Positions 7,875-15,579 of a DNA stretch of 42,097 nt are shown here, one piece after another. The notes under the pieces are model-generated. The model was not told where the DNA came from. It did no database searches and was given only the letters and a program-made list of their open reading frames with translations. This stretch comes from a virus, in IMG/VR virus record IMGVR_UViG_3300023222_000297, positions 1-42,097 of that record, one strand, 5' to 3'. The position numbers were made by a program, and so were the translations under genes. Numbering within the stretch: position 1 is the first letter of the stretch; each line of letters starts with the position of its first letter.

Positions 7875-9559
7875 TGCCAAAATTTAGGGTCGAGGATCCA
7901 GATACAGGTCGAGTGGTAACGATAGAAGGGGATAGTGCCCCTAATCCCGCTGAACTTGATCAGATATTCAATGATCTGGAAAACCAGCAAGAACCATTTA
8001 TAGACATTTCTGGGATAGGGAAGAAACTTTTCGGTGCTGGTGAAGTCGCTGTGCAAATGGGGACAGCCGCCGCCGCTGAACCTGCCGCTGGTCTTTCCGA
8101 GATAGCCACGGCTCCGTTTGTAGGGACTGAAGGGGCGGAAGAGATCGGCGCTGGTGTACGGGAATCTTTGACCTTTCAACCAAGGACAGAAGCAGGGCAA
8201 GAACTTGCCCAAGGTGCCGGAGAATTTCTAGCACCTGTTGGGCGAGTGTTGAGCGCCGCTGAGACATCATTAGGCGATAAGGTTTTTAAAGAAACCAAAA
8301 GCCCAGCATTAGCGGCCGCTGCGACCACATTACCATCCTTGGCCTTGGAGTTGATTGGTATTGGTTTGACAAGAGGATTCAGGAAAACCTCCAAAGCTGC
8401 AACCAAATTAGAGAAAAAACTTGACAAGGCTCTGCTTACATCTAGCCCAGGAACCCAGGAATTAAGAAGAGTTGGCGGGGCTGTCTTTGATGAAATATCC
8501 GATCTTGGGGTTACTATTAAACCAAAAGGATTCGCGGAATTTACTGACAGGATAGCTAAAACAATGAGGTCATCAGGCGGAAGTCCGAGAGTCGATAAAG
8601 AGGCTTTTGGTGCATTGCAAGAGATCAGAGATGTAGCGGATACTTTTGCAGGGAGGCCAGTTCCTTTAAGTGAATTTGAGGTTCTAAGGAAGATAGCTCA
8701 ATCAGTAGCTAGCAAGGCTGATCCTTCCACCAGTCGCTTGGGGAATATTATGATTGATGAAATGGATTCATTCCTCGAATCTGCAAACCCTAAACAACTA
8801 TTAAATTTTCCAGGTAGAAAAGTTGATCTTCCTGAAAGATACCGACTAGCAAGAAGATTATGGGGACAGGCTAAAAGAGGGGAAGTTATTGCTGAGGTTA
8901 TTGACAAGGCTAGGAGACAACAGTCAGGCTTTGAAAATGGCCTGAGAATACAGGTCAGGCAACTATTGGATAATAAAAAAAGGATCAAGTTTTTCAGTAA
9001 AGATGAACGAGCGATAATGAATGATCTGATTACAGGAACAAAAACAGCAAACTTTAGCAGATTTTTTGGCAAGCTGGCGCCGAATGACGGTATTTCAAAC
9101 AGAATATTAAATAGTTTTGCTGCTGGTGGTGCAGGGGCATTTTTAACCGGCACAAGGGCAGGTGCCGTTATTCTTCCTGCGATTGGTTTTGTATCAAGTA
9201 GACTTGCCGAAAGATTAACAAAAGGTAAGGCATTCTTTCTTGATTCGGTTATTCGATCAGGCAGGGATGGAAGGAAAATAACAAGGGCTTATTTTGCCAA
9301 TACACCAAAGAAATTAAGGAATGCTGATGAACTTTCTGAATTACTTTTGAGACAAGATATTGACCTTTCTAATGTGCCGGCGGATGCTATTACCACTCAA
9401 GCTGTAGATTTGGTTATACAAAAAAGGGCCAGCTTAATCACTGCTACCGCTGGTGTAGCTACTGCTCAAGCTATTAAAAATGAAGAAAATGGAAAAGATG
9501 CGGAATTTGAACAAAATCCATTTCCGCGCGGAGGACAGGTAGCAGATAACGGAATCTAA
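7874..9559 (+). CDS. DNA ejection protein, gp16-like position
   Basis: This is a 561-residue protein. The first 40 residues (FRVEDPDTGRVVTIEGD, then a short helix) resemble a small N-terminal domain seen on many injected virion proteins. An Ala/Gly-rich hydrophobic region spans about 50-110. Charged helices follow, and a second hydrophobic stretch lies near residues 415-445 (FAAGGAGAFLTGTRAGAVIL). P22 gp16 (609 residues) is membrane-active and needed for genome entry. Third in the ejection cassette, it starts by overlap with the previous stop. No lytic transglycosylase motif was recognised. Confidence 0.72.
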   Translation: MPKFRVEDPDTGRVVTIEGDSAPNPAELDQIFNDLENQQEPFIDISGIGKKLFGAGEVAVQMGTAAAAEPAAGLSEIATAPFVGTEGAEEIGAGVRESLTFQPRTEAGQELAQGAGEFLAPVGRVLSAAETSLGDKVFKETKSPALAAAATTLPSLALELIGIGLTRGFRKTSKAATKLEKKLDKALLTSSPGTQELRRVGGAVFDEISDLGVTIKPKGFAEFTDRIAKTMRSSGGSPRVDKEAFGALQEIRDVADTFAGRPVPLSEFEVLRKIAQSVASKADPSTSRLGNIMIDEMDSFLESANPKQLLNFPGRKVDLPERYRLARRLWGQAKRGEVIAEVIDKARRQQSGFENGLRIQVRQLLDNKKRIKFFSKDERAIMNDLITGTKTANFSRFFGKLAPNDGISNRILNSFAAGGAGAFLTGTRAGAVILPAIGFVSSRLAERLTKGKAFFLDSVIRSGRDGRKITRAYFANTPKKLRNADELSELLLRQDIDLSNVPADAITTQAVDLVIQKRASLITATAGVATAQAIKNEENGKDAEFEQNPFPRGGQVADNGI

Positions 9560-9574
9560 ATAGGGGACGATGAC

Positions 9575-9820
9575 ATGTTTCATTTCGGATTGCATGGAGG
9601 TGGAGGAAGTTGGCTAAAAGAACAAAATAGAAAGTTTCTAGAATCATTAGTTTTTATGAAAGTGGTATTAAAACAGGTCATATTGGATGTTCCTAAATAT
9701 GCAACAGCTTCATTAATAGCAATAAATATTATGTGGTTGATGTTCACGTTCTTGTATAGTGGAGAAGAGATATTAATGTTGGTCAGATATATAAGCGAGT
9801 GCTTTGAACCTTATGAATAA
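9575..9820 (+). CDS. Small single-helix membrane protein
   Basis: The 81 residues include one clear membrane segment, about 43-62 (TASLIAINIMWLMFTFLY), flanked by a Lys/Gln-rich N-terminal part and an acidic tail. GGGGACG lies just upstream of the ATG. It sits between the ejection proteins and the tailspike gene. It could be a holin-like protein, a superinfection-exclusion factor or an accessory tail protein; nothing in the sequence decides this. Confidence 0.6.
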   Translation: MFHFGLHGGGGSWLKEQNRKFLESLVFMKVVLKQVILDVPKYATASLIAINIMWLMFTFLYSGEEILMLVRYISECFEPYE

Positions 9821-9832
9821 AAGGAGGCGCCA

Positions 9833-9895
9833 ATGGTTATTGATACTTTAAATTATATTTGTGATTTTCTGGCGAATCTTTTGTTTGGAAGATAG
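9833..9895 (+). CDS. Possible 20-residue peptide with strong ribosome site
   Basis: A perfect AAGGAGG (9821-9827) lies five bases before ATG 9833, and a 21-codon frame follows. The product, MVIDTLNYICDFLANLLFGR, would be an amphipathic hydrophobic helix. It lies between the preceding membrane protein and the tailspike gene, which has its own weak site further on. It may be a true small membrane peptide or a translation-coupling leader. Confidence 0.4.
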   Translation: MVIDTLNYICDFLANLLFGR

Positions 9896-9919
9896 ATTTA
9901 AATTATGGAGTGTAAATAA

Positions 9920-11290
9920 ATGCCTGCATTTATAGATGAAAATACCCAATTTGCGGCCGAAGGAGGGTTGCCCCTTGCTGGTGGCCAAGCTTTTTTTGGA
10001 ATAGTCAATCTGGATCCAGAACCAATACCTAACAGGATCACTATATTTTCCGATAGGGATTTAACGATTGCATTGCCCAATCCTATTACCTTGAATGCTG
10101 AAGGCAGGACAACCAGCAAGGTCTGGATTCCCAATGTATATTCGCTTCTGGTTAAAGATGTTGTTGGCGTCCAACATTTGCTTGAACTGGATCAAGGTGA
10201 GGCTGAACAAATAGGAATAATCAATCTCATATCGGTGCAGGGCACAAATGATATCACGGCTGACGCTTCCCCCGCTGTCAGCGTTTTAGTAGATAAAGCA
10301 CTTTATATTTTCCAGGCTATTGGTGCGAATACCAATGTGGATGGTGTTGATATGACATTGACGGTTGGAACCACAACCACGCATCCGATAAAACAGAATG
10401 TTACGCAGTCAATTCCTGCCGGTAAAATAGAGGACACGCAAACCATTATTGTTGCGTTTAACGAAGGGGCTCTTATCTTTGAGTGGGTGAATCATAGCGA
10501 CAAGGTGCTTTATTTAACCAACCCGACAGATGTTGTATCGGCTGCCACCACTGATATCTGGAGCCCGTTGGGAAATGACCTGCATATTGATTTAGGCTCC
10601 AGTCCTGTTAGCTCATTTGGAACGGCTCAGAAGGCGGGAGCGTTTAGATATATCCAAACGACAGGTATTATCACCTTTACAAATAGCGCCAATCTAATAT
10701 GTCCTGGTGGTGTTGATTTGATCAGTGCGTCTGGAGATACTTTCCAGGTGATAGCTGACAGTCCGACTATTGCGCGAATCATCCAGTATCAACGGGCAAG
10801 TGTTGAACCGCTCAAACCGTTTATATTTACAGGGGCAGTAGCATTAAGCGGAACATCCGAATTAATTCTATCTGGTTTGATTGATGTTGAAACCATTTTT
10901 ATAGAATTTGATGATTTTTCAACGGATACCAACAATCGAACTGCACTTCTTCAATTAGGAGATAGTGGAGGACTTGAAACTGCTGGTTATTCGGGTCGTG
11001 GATGGTCTGTCAATGTTACCCCTGGGGTCAGTGAGCAAGTAAATACTGATGGGTTTAATTTAGGCAATCCACCACAACAGGACACAGGCCAGTTAATGAT
11101 TGGTTCGCTGATCTTGACGCATATGGGCAGTAATCGGTGGCAGTGTACTTATCAAGGATCAAAAGACGATCAAGCATTATTTTATGGTTATGGAACCAAA
11201 ACTTTAACCGGACTGCTTACTCAAATTTCACTAACAAGTTCTGCCGGGGATGCTACCATTTCCGGTAATATCTACGCTCGACACAAATAA
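9920..11290 (+). CDS. Tailspike/tail fibre with P22-type head-binding domain
   Basis: This protein has 456 residues. The first ~95 match the P22 tailspike head-binding domain pattern: FAEGG-type start, GGQAFFGIVNLDPE, PNRITIFSDRDLTIALPNPITLNAEGR, VWIPNVYSLLVKD. That domain docks six trimers on the gp10/gp4 hub. The remainder is beta-rich with Thr/Ser/Gly repeats, ending in NIYARHK. The P22 endorhamnosidase parallel helix is not recognisable, so the receptor part is different and shorter (P22 tailspike is 666 residues). Receptor specificity cannot be read from sequence. Confidence 0.85.
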   Translation: MPAFIDENTQFAAEGGLPLAGGQAFFGIVNLDPEPIPNRITIFSDRDLTIALPNPITLNAEGRTTSKVWIPNVYSLLVKDVVGVQHLLELDQGEAEQIGIINLISVQGTNDITADASPAVSVLVDKALYIFQAIGANTNVDGVDMTLTVGTTTTHPIKQNVTQSIPAGKIEDTQTIIVAFNEGALIFEWVNHSDKVLYLTNPTDVVSAATTDIWSPLGNDLHIDLGSSPVSSFGTAQKAGAFRYIQTTGIITFTNSANLICPGGVDLISASGDTFQVIADSPTIARIIQYQRASVEPLKPFIFTGAVALSGTSELILSGLIDVETIFIEFDDFSTDTNNRTALLQLGDSGGLETAGYSGRGWSVNVTPGVSEQVNTDGFNLGNPPQQDTGQLMIGSLILTHMGSNRWQCTYQGSKDDQALFYGYGTKTLTGLLTQISLTSSAGDATISGNIYARHK

Positions 11291-11305
11291 CAATATCAGG
11301 TGACG

Positions 11306-11527
11306 ATGACTATTGATAATGGTTTGGTAAAATTACAGGTAAGGGTTTTAGGCCAGGTTATCCTCTGGGCACTCATGGGGATCATAGGTTGGTCGGTATT
11401 CTCCATAGTTGGGCATCAAACCAAAATAGCCGTATTAGAACAACAACAAGGGCACTCACAAGCTGCCAGGGACAAGGTAATGGAAAGAATTGCTGATGCC
11501 GTTGAAACGATTGCTGCGGCTAAATAA
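11306..11527 (+). CDS. Small membrane protein with C-terminal coiled helix
   Basis: The gene encodes 73 residues from ATG 11306. A membrane segment occupies about 14-36 (LGQVILWALMGIIGWSVFSIVG), followed by a charged Gln/Glu/Ala helix to the end. An upstream in-frame GTG (11300) would add two residues but lacks a ribosome site; AGGTGA sits just before 11306. One helix plus a periplasmic-type coil recalls i-spanins or small holin-like proteins, but no family is certain. It is the last gene before a strong terminator. Confidence 0.6.
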   Translation: MTIDNGLVKLQVRVLGQVILWALMGIIGWSVFSIVGHQTKIAVLEQQQGHSQAARDKVMERIADAVETIAAAK

Positions 11528-11593
11528 CCCTTGAGGATTGACCAATATCTTAGTATGATAAGATAGTTTGTTCATTTTTTGTTTTTCCTCATG

Positions 11594-11628
11594 AAAAGGC
11601 CACTGGACTCCTCGCCGGTGGCTTTTTC
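11594..11628 (+). terminator. Rho-independent terminator of the late operon
   Basis: The stem GCCAC/GTGGC (11599-11603 with 11618-11622) extends inward through a G-T pair and two G-C pairs, around the loop ACTCCTCG. Five T follow immediately at 11623-11627, and an A-run lies on the other side. This is the clearest intrinsic terminator in the window. A smaller AT-rich perfect hairpin (TATCTTA/TAAGATA, 11546-11565) precedes it. Together they close the structural transcript. Confidence 0.85.
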
Positions 11629-11645
11629 TATTTGTACCTTCCTGC

Positions 11646-11674
11646 TTGCATTCCTAAAATAAATAGTTCATAAT
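11646..11674 (+). promoter_or_regulatory. Candidate sigma-70 promoter before the DUF5675 gene
   Basis: TTGCAT (11646-11651), 17 bases, then CATAAT (11669-11674). It lies just past the terminator and about 30 bases before ATG 11705, which has GAGGAG upstream. It would give the putative lysis group its own transcript. Confidence 0.5.
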
Positions 11675-11704
11675 CAACTAAACATATTATTGAGGAGTTG
11701 ACAA

Positions 11705-12121
11705 ATGAAACATTTAGAATTAATAAGAGTCTCAACGGGTGAATACGGGACTTTTGGTGTATTGTTGGAAGTAGGGCAACCTCCCTTTGCTTTGACCTTG
11801 GAACCCCCGTGGAAAGACAACCAAGTCGATATATCCTGCATCCCTGCTGATACTTACCAATGCATCCCCGTTTTATCACCCCAATTTGGTCATACTTGGG
11901 AGGTTGCCGATGTTCCTGATCGAAGCCATATTTTATTTCATAAAGGCAACATAGCGGAAAGTAATGATTCTGATACTTTAGGATGCATCCTAGTCGCTGA
12001 AAAGTTCGATCCTTTGGGTGGCATTCCAGGCGTTTTATCGAGCAAAGAAGGATACAACGAATTTCTTGACTTAATCAAAAACGAAAAAAGTATCGCATTG
12101 ACCATTGAGGAGCATTATTGA
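11705..12121 (+). CDS. DUF5675 family protein, possible lysis enzyme
   Basis: These 138 residues have the layout of DUF5675: an N-terminal strand pair with YGTFGVLLE, FALTLEPPWKDNQ, CIPADTYQC, FGHTWEV, then ILFHKGN (His79, Gly81, Asn82) and DTLGCILV (Gly93, Cys94). The His followed about fifteen residues later by Gly-Cys is reminiscent of the L,D-transpeptidase (YkuD) signature, so a peptidoglycan-acting role is possible but unproven. No other endolysin candidate was found. A lipoprotein and a two-helix membrane protein follow, making a lysis cassette the best contextual guess. Start chosen for GAGGAG eight bases upstream. Confidence 0.75.
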   Translation: MKHLELIRVSTGEYGTFGVLLEVGQPPFALTLEPPWKDNQVDISCIPADTYQCIPVLSPQFGHTWEVADVPDRSHILFHKGNIAESNDSDTLGCILVAEKFDPLGGIPGVLSSKEGYNEFLDLIKNEKSIALTIEEHY

Positions 12122-12263
12122 GTCTTATTAAAAAATTTAATTATCTTTTTAATGGCAATTACAAATTTATCATAAAGCCAAAAAATACAGTTCATCGTTA
12201 AAAAAATAATATATCCATAACCGATTATAACTATTAGATTTTCCATTATATTGAGGTGAATCC

Positions 12264-12542
12264 ATGAACCTTATTCAAATTTGCGCTGTATCAAGCATTA
12301 TGTTTTTTTCAGGCTGTTCAATCATCCACGTTGAAAGGAATCCTGAAGGTTTAAAGATCAGCAAATATTCGATGGGTCAGGATCTAAAGGATGTCAATAT
12401 TCATATCAAGCGGGATGATGCAGAGGCATACGAAGCCACTGTTTCGGTAGGGGACTCCAATCAAACATTTGGTCTGAGTAAAGCGGCTGAGGTTGGCAGT
12501 TCATTGGCTAAAAAGGCTATTATACCTTTACCATTACCATAA
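12264..12542 (+). CDS. Small lipoprotein
   Basis: The gene encodes 92 residues with a lipoprotein signal peptide whose lipobox FFSGC places the lipidated Cys at residue 18. The mature part is short and polar, with a Lys-Lys and proline-rich end. GAGGTGA precedes the ATG. Its place between the DUF5675 gene and a small membrane protein would suit an outer-membrane spanin subunit (Rz1-like), although Rz1 proteins are usually more Pro-rich. The 142 bases upstream are AT-rich and show no gene. Confidence 0.65.
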   Translation: MNLIQICAVSSIMFFSGCSIIHVERNPEGLKISKYSMGQDLKDVNIHIKRDDAEAYEATVSVGDSNQTFGLSKAAEVGSSLAKKAIIPLPLP

Positions 12543-12557
12543 CGAGAAGAGTTTCTA

Positions 12558-12719
12558 ATGTTAAATGTAACCATATTTATTTGGGTAGTTACAGGATTTT
12601 TTCTTTTTGATATAGTTTATAACTTTAAAGATCGTGGAAAAAGTTGGAAACAAGGAACCATTATATTAATAATTTTTAGTCTATGTTCTTCATATCTTTG
12701 GACATATTATTTACCATGA
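12558..12719 (+). CDS. 53-residue two-helix membrane protein (holin candidate)
   Basis: The frame ATG 12558 to TGA 12719 encodes 53 residues. Two hydrophobic segments (about 3-21 and 34-51) flank a short charged loop, DRGKSWKQG. AGAAG lies upstream. Two-helix proteins of this size next to a candidate lysin and a lipoprotein are often class II holins. The C terminus lacks the usual positive tail, so the call stays tentative. A hairpin follows the stop directly. Confidence 0.5.
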   Translation: MLNVTIFIWVVTGFFLFDIVYNFKDRGKSWKQGTIILIIFSLCSSYLWTYYLP

Positions 12720-12731
12720 ACGGGAGAGACC

Positions 12732-12771
12732 CCAGACCCTTCGGGACGATGAACCATTGGGCCTGGTTTTA
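12732..12771 (+). terminator. Candidate terminator between convergent operons
   Basis: CCAGACCC (12732-12739) pairs with GGGCCTGG (12759-12766) with one mismatch, followed by TTTT. The loop is 19 bases, longer than ideal. It lies between the rightward lysis group and the leftward operon, where a terminator is expected. Confidence 0.4.
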
Positions 12772-12836
12772 GACGCAGGAAATATCGTATTAAACCCGCG
12801 AATAGTCCTATGAGAGTTAAAAAAATATATTCGCTA

Positions 12837-13196
12837 TTACCTAAATTGCTGTGTTCCGCTTCTAAATTTTCTTTTATTATTTGGATTGTTGTTTTGGAAA
12901 GATCCGCCTTTAAATGAATCAGTCCTATAATATGGATCATTCCCAAATGAATTCCATGAGTTTTGATTTGTAGAATTATTAGGGTTTGTATATCCCTTTT
13001 TATTTGTATATGGATTAATATTGCCTTGGGAGGAAAAGTTATTCCATTTATTATTATCAGGTGATGATCGGTAATGAGGTTCAACATAAGTGCCATTTGA
13101 TTTATAATATCCCTTTACATAAACATCAGGTAATGCAAATGTAGCTGAGACTAAAATTAATATTAAAGATAGCAAAATCAAATTAAGTGGTTTCAT
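12837..13196 (-). CDS. Secreted small Asn-rich protein
   Basis: The gene encodes 119 residues. A signal peptide (hydrophobic core LILLSLILILVS, cleavage after ATFA near residue 21) leads to a mature part reading YVKGYYKSNGTYVEPHYRSSPD then NPYTNKKGYTNPN. This GYYxxxGTYVxPHxRSxPD ... NPYTGK pattern is common in small secreted proteins of proteobacteria, function unknown. The rest is Asn/Ser-rich and probably disordered. It is the last gene of the leftward operon; its ATG overlaps the stop of the HTH gene. Confidence 0.75.
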   Translation of the reverse strand: MKPLNLILLSLILILVSATFALPDVYVKGYYKSNGTYVEPHYRSSPDNNKWNNFSSQGNINPYTNKKGYTNPNNSTNQNSWNSFGNDPYYRTDSFKGGSFQNNNPNNKRKFRSGTQQFR

Positions 13197-13438
13197 GATT
13201 TTTCCTTTTCAGTTGTATTGTTTCTTGAAGTAGGAACTCTTTTCCCCGTTAAAATATAATCAATGGAGCTCTTGAACAGCTTACTCATGGCAATGAGCAG
13301 TTCGAGGGTAGGCTTGACCCTTCCAGTTTCTATGTGGCTTATTCTCACCTGTTTGGTCCCCAGCATGTCGGCAAGTTCAGCTTGACTTATTCCCCCTCGA
13401 AGCTTTTTAATTCTTTTCCCTATCGCCCTTTTATCCAT
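13193..13438 (-). CDS. XRE-family HTH regulator (second copy)
   Basis: This 81-residue protein is made of one Cro/CI-type helix-turn-helix domain: KRIKKLRGGISQAELADML, then VRISHIETGRVKPTLELLIAMSKLF. The tail is short and charged, with no oligomerisation domain. It is clearly paralogous to the regulator at 15580-15801 (shared KRI.KLRG..Q, E.GRVKP.L.FL and DYIL.GK). The ATG abuts the stop of the lipoprotein gene, so translation is probably coupled. It may modulate the same operators. Confidence 0.85.
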   Translation of the reverse strand: MDKRAIGKRIKKLRGGISQAELADMLGTKQVRISHIETGRVKPTLELLIAMSKLFKSSIDYILTGKRVPTSRNNTTEKEKS

Positions 13439-13849
13439 TCAGTGACAATTTTGGAATGTCGTGGTTCCAATGGTCTGGGTGGTGCAAAATGTACTCCTGG
13501 AAGGCTGACGCGCATTAGAGGACATACCAGAATAAACATCAGCCGCCGCACCAGCAGAATTTGCGCCTGCTTGAAGGCCACCAAGCAAACCTCCTGCCAA
13601 TCCCGCCCGAACATTCCTCCAGAAATTACTATTTTCTGCATCATCCATTAGTTCAGCATTGCGCTGGGCATTGTTATGGTATTTATCGGCACATTCTCTT
13701 AATTCTTTATCAGTCCGATCAGGCCCATATGCTTCGCATTCATACAAAAAAATAGCGTCATTGTCGGCACGCATGGAATCGCTGTAAACAGCACAACCAG
13801 AAAACACAAAACTAATAAATAATATGCATAAAAGATATTTTGTATTCAT
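13439..13849 (-). CDS. Lipoprotein with Cys-containing C-terminal tail
   Basis: From the ATG at 13849 (GGGGGA spaced five bases) the protein has 136 residues. The longer frame start at 13930 lacks a ribosome site and hides the signal peptide. The lipobox VFSGC gives Cys19. The mature part has a helix with paired cysteines (YECEAYG ... ELRECADKY), a Gly/Ala-rich stretch GLAGGLLGGLQAGANSAG that could insert into a membrane, and a tail with FCTT and FQNC. As part of a repressor-linked operon it may alter the cell surface of a carrier cell. Confidence 0.75.
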   Translation of the reverse strand: MNTKYLLCILFISFVFSGCAVYSDSMRADNDAIFLYECEAYGPDRTDKELRECADKYHNNAQRNAELMDDAENSNFWRNVRAGLAGGLLGGLQAGANSAGAAADVYSGMSSNARQPSRSTFCTTQTIGTTTFQNCH

Positions 13850-13877
13850 CATTTCCCCCATCATTTGATTAAGAAAA

Positions 13878-14057
13878 TTATAATTCTTCATACCATATAG
13901 CGATTGTAATCTTATGCTCGGAATTCTCATAAGGTGTGGTCGCCATTAGCTTATCAGTTATTTTGACAGTCAATTTTTGTTGCTTGGTCCATTTATTGAC
14001 TGTTTCTTCAACTACCATAATATTAATGCCTTCAAATAATTTCAATTTCATTTTCAT
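13878..14057 (-). CDS. Cse60-like small protein (paralogue of 20845-21033)
   Basis: This is a 59-residue protein from ATG 14057 (AAGAGA upstream). It has the pattern of the small sporulation-protein Cse60 family: MKLKLFEG start, a helix with VNKWTKQQK, and an ending ITIAIWYEEL. The rightward early gene at 20845 has the same outline and ends ITICIWYHMEE. Function unknown. The name comes from Firmicutes spore work and should not be taken literally. An adjacent small inverted repeat (ATGACA/TGTCAT, 14103-14118) lies just upstream. Confidence 0.6.
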   Translation of the reverse strand: MKMKLKLFEGINIMVVEETVNKWTKQQKLTVKITDKLMATTPYENSEHKITIAIWYEEL

Positions 14058-14178
14058 TTTCTCTTTTATCCTCAAAAATTAAAACTTTAAATTCAACCCG
14101 ACATGACAACGCTGTCATCGTTTGAATACATCCCCTGGCAATATGATTAACTTTTTCATTACTAAAATCTCCCCGTTG

Positions 14179-15210
14179 TTAGAATTTTACAGTGGTTCGT
14201 AAAAATGGCCCGTGATGAATAATATCCCCCTCAAGGAAGCCGAATTTTTTATTTAGGCGAACATCAAAACTACTTGAAGAGGTTGCCCCGTAATGAGCGT
14301 TAAATTGATAGCCTGCTTCTGCTTCCAATTGAAGCCAATCACTAAATTTAAATTCATATGATAACCCTGCTTCCATATCTAAACTGTGGTTTGTTGTTTC
14401 ATATTTTCCATCGGCGGTTTCTTGTCCAAATACTAACCATCGATTAGATTGAAGAGGGTACTCAATATTCTCAAATTTTTCGTGCAATAATTTTCTTTCT
14501 CCCTTTTGAAATAATACCGCCCAATTACCGGAAGCAATTACAGAAAGATTGTCTATAAAAAATAGTGGTTGCTTGATTGATAAACCAATACGCGGCCCTG
14601 CACCTTCCATCCTGAATCCCGTAATGCTGTTTACGTCATACCAAAATTGAAGAGGCAATTCGCATGTGATAGGGGGGGTAGCACCGGGGAATTCTGTGCA
14701 TTGATTAGTTTTAATGGCTAATGTGGTTTGAGTATATTTGGCATATCTCAAGCCTGCTTGTGCTCTGAATTCTGTACTCTTCAATTTAAAAGTATAGCCT
14801 ACTTCAAAATCTATAATATTAGCTCCGAATGTCCCTTCGGCGCGGCTTTCACCGATAATCTTTACTAAATAATTGGAATTGGGAGCATCAAAAAGGCCAT
14901 ATATACTTAATATGTTGGAGTTCATAGGTATATCTGTTTTTTGTTTTTTATCTCTTAATGCGCTATAAAAAACACCCACATCAAAACCCTTTCCAAAGAA
15001 TACACCACCACCAGTGCGGTAACTGTAAACGTCATTAAATTTTAATTCCTCGACGATACCAAAAGGGTCAACGGAAATAGGGTAATTATCATTGTCAGAG
15101 TGTGGGATTGACTGTCTGCCTTCATAGGTGAGATAAAAATTTGGTTCTGCAAAGGCGGGATTTGCAAGCATTAAAATAAACAGTGTTAAAAATATTGATT
15201 TTTTCATCAT
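14179..15210 (-). CDS. Outer-membrane beta-barrel protein (Lpg1974-like porin candidate)
   Basis: The protein has about 343 residues. The signal peptide has core IFLTLFILML and AFA cleavage near residue 21. Alternating strands with aromatic girdles follow, including GPRIGLSIKQPL and an ending in GPFLRTTVKF with a terminal Phe, the recognition signal for the BAM machinery. The layout resembles the Lpg1974 pore-forming outer-membrane family of Legionella. Three consecutive ATG codons follow GAGGAG; the second (15210) has five-base spacing. It is transcribed with the repressor, so it could be made in a carrier cell and change the surface, as the Lc porin of phage PA-2 does. It is the most host-like gene here. 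Confidence 0.8.
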   Translation of the reverse strand: MMKKSIFLTLFILMLANPAFAEPNFYLTYEGRQSIPHSDNDNYPISVDPFGIVEELKFNDVYSYRTGGGVFFGKGFDVGVFYSALRDKKQKTDIPMNSNILSIYGLFDAPNSNYLVKIIGESRAEGTFGANIIDFEVGYTFKLKSTEFRAQAGLRYAKYTQTTLAIKTNQCTEFPGATPPITCELPLQFWYDVNSITGFRMEGAGPRIGLSIKQPLFFIDNLSVIASGNWAVLFQKGERKLLHEKFENIEYPLQSNRWLVFGQETADGKYETTNHSLDMEAGLSYEFKFSDWLQLEAEAGYQFNAHYGATSSSSFDVRLNKKFGFLEGDIIHHGPFLRTTVKF

Positions 15211-15303
15211 CATTTCTCCTCGATATTGCTAGTGTATAGTAAAATCCATGATAGTGCCTAAAGTATTATACTACAACTTGTCTTTCTTTTGTGAAATTTA
15301 CCT

Positions 15304-15572
15304 GTATAATAGAGACGTTGGTCGCTGAATCGTTTACCTATTTACGGGTTCTTGCCCGTAGGTAGGTCTTTACAAACTTTCCTCTTCTAGTCCTGTAGGG
15401 TTTTACCCTTTCAGTTTTGAATCTGGGAAGCTTGAAAGAAATTCGCCTTACACGAAATAAACGCATAGTGGCTCCTTTTCTTTTATAAGGCAGGCAAGTC
15501 CTGCCGACCTAAGACTTCATTGCCTTGGCCTTAGGCTTTGAAGTCTGGGTCAGAAAAGATTCGCGACCAACG
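15304..15572. other. Hairpin-rich segment bounded by a 10-bp inverted repeat
   Basis: CGTTGGTCGC (15316-15325) is mirrored by GCGACCAACG (15563-15572), with TGAATC/GATTC adding to the inner side. Inside are a perfect GGCAGG/CCTGCC hairpin (15489-15505), a long stem AGACTTCA/TGAAGTCT closed by GACC/GGTC, ACGGG/CCCGT and AGGG/CCCT. On the plus strand TATAAT (15304-15309) lies seven bases before the first arm, though no good -35 box is seen. It could be a plus-strand structured RNA antisense to the 42-residue gene, or a structured leader for that gene on the minus strand. The 15211-15337 gap otherwise shows no gene. Confidence 0.5.
15338..15466 (-). CDS. 42-residue Arg/Lys-rich protein
   Basis: ATG at 15466 with AAGGAG seven bases upstream opens a 43-codon frame ending in TAG. 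The protein is strongly basic, with MRLFRVRRISFKL at the start and VKPYRTRRGKFVKTYLR near the end, and has no acidic residue except one Glu. The VKPYxRRxGKxVKxY pattern resembles small basic phage proteins of unknown role. It could bind nucleic acid. It sits between the repressor and outer-membrane genes and inside a 10-bp inverted repeat. Confidence 0.6.
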   Translation of the reverse strand: MRLFRVRRISFKLPRFKTERVKPYRTRRGKFVKTYLRARTRK

Positions 15573-15579
15573 CCCAGTC

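Noticed and set aside
12707-13096. 129-aa leftward frame ending in a hydrophobic helix (FLTLIGLFAGLIRYFL)
   Set aside because: The upstream two-thirds is a shadow of the secreted-protein gene. The terminal helix looks protein-like, but no start codon with a ribosome site lies after the 12837 stop. A frameshifted extension is possible but unsupported.
15338-15572. Known catalytic or housekeeping RNA (RNase P, tmRNA, 6S, group I intron)
   Set aside because: Length and stem pattern do not match any of these as far as can be judged by eye, and a well-started small gene explains part of it.
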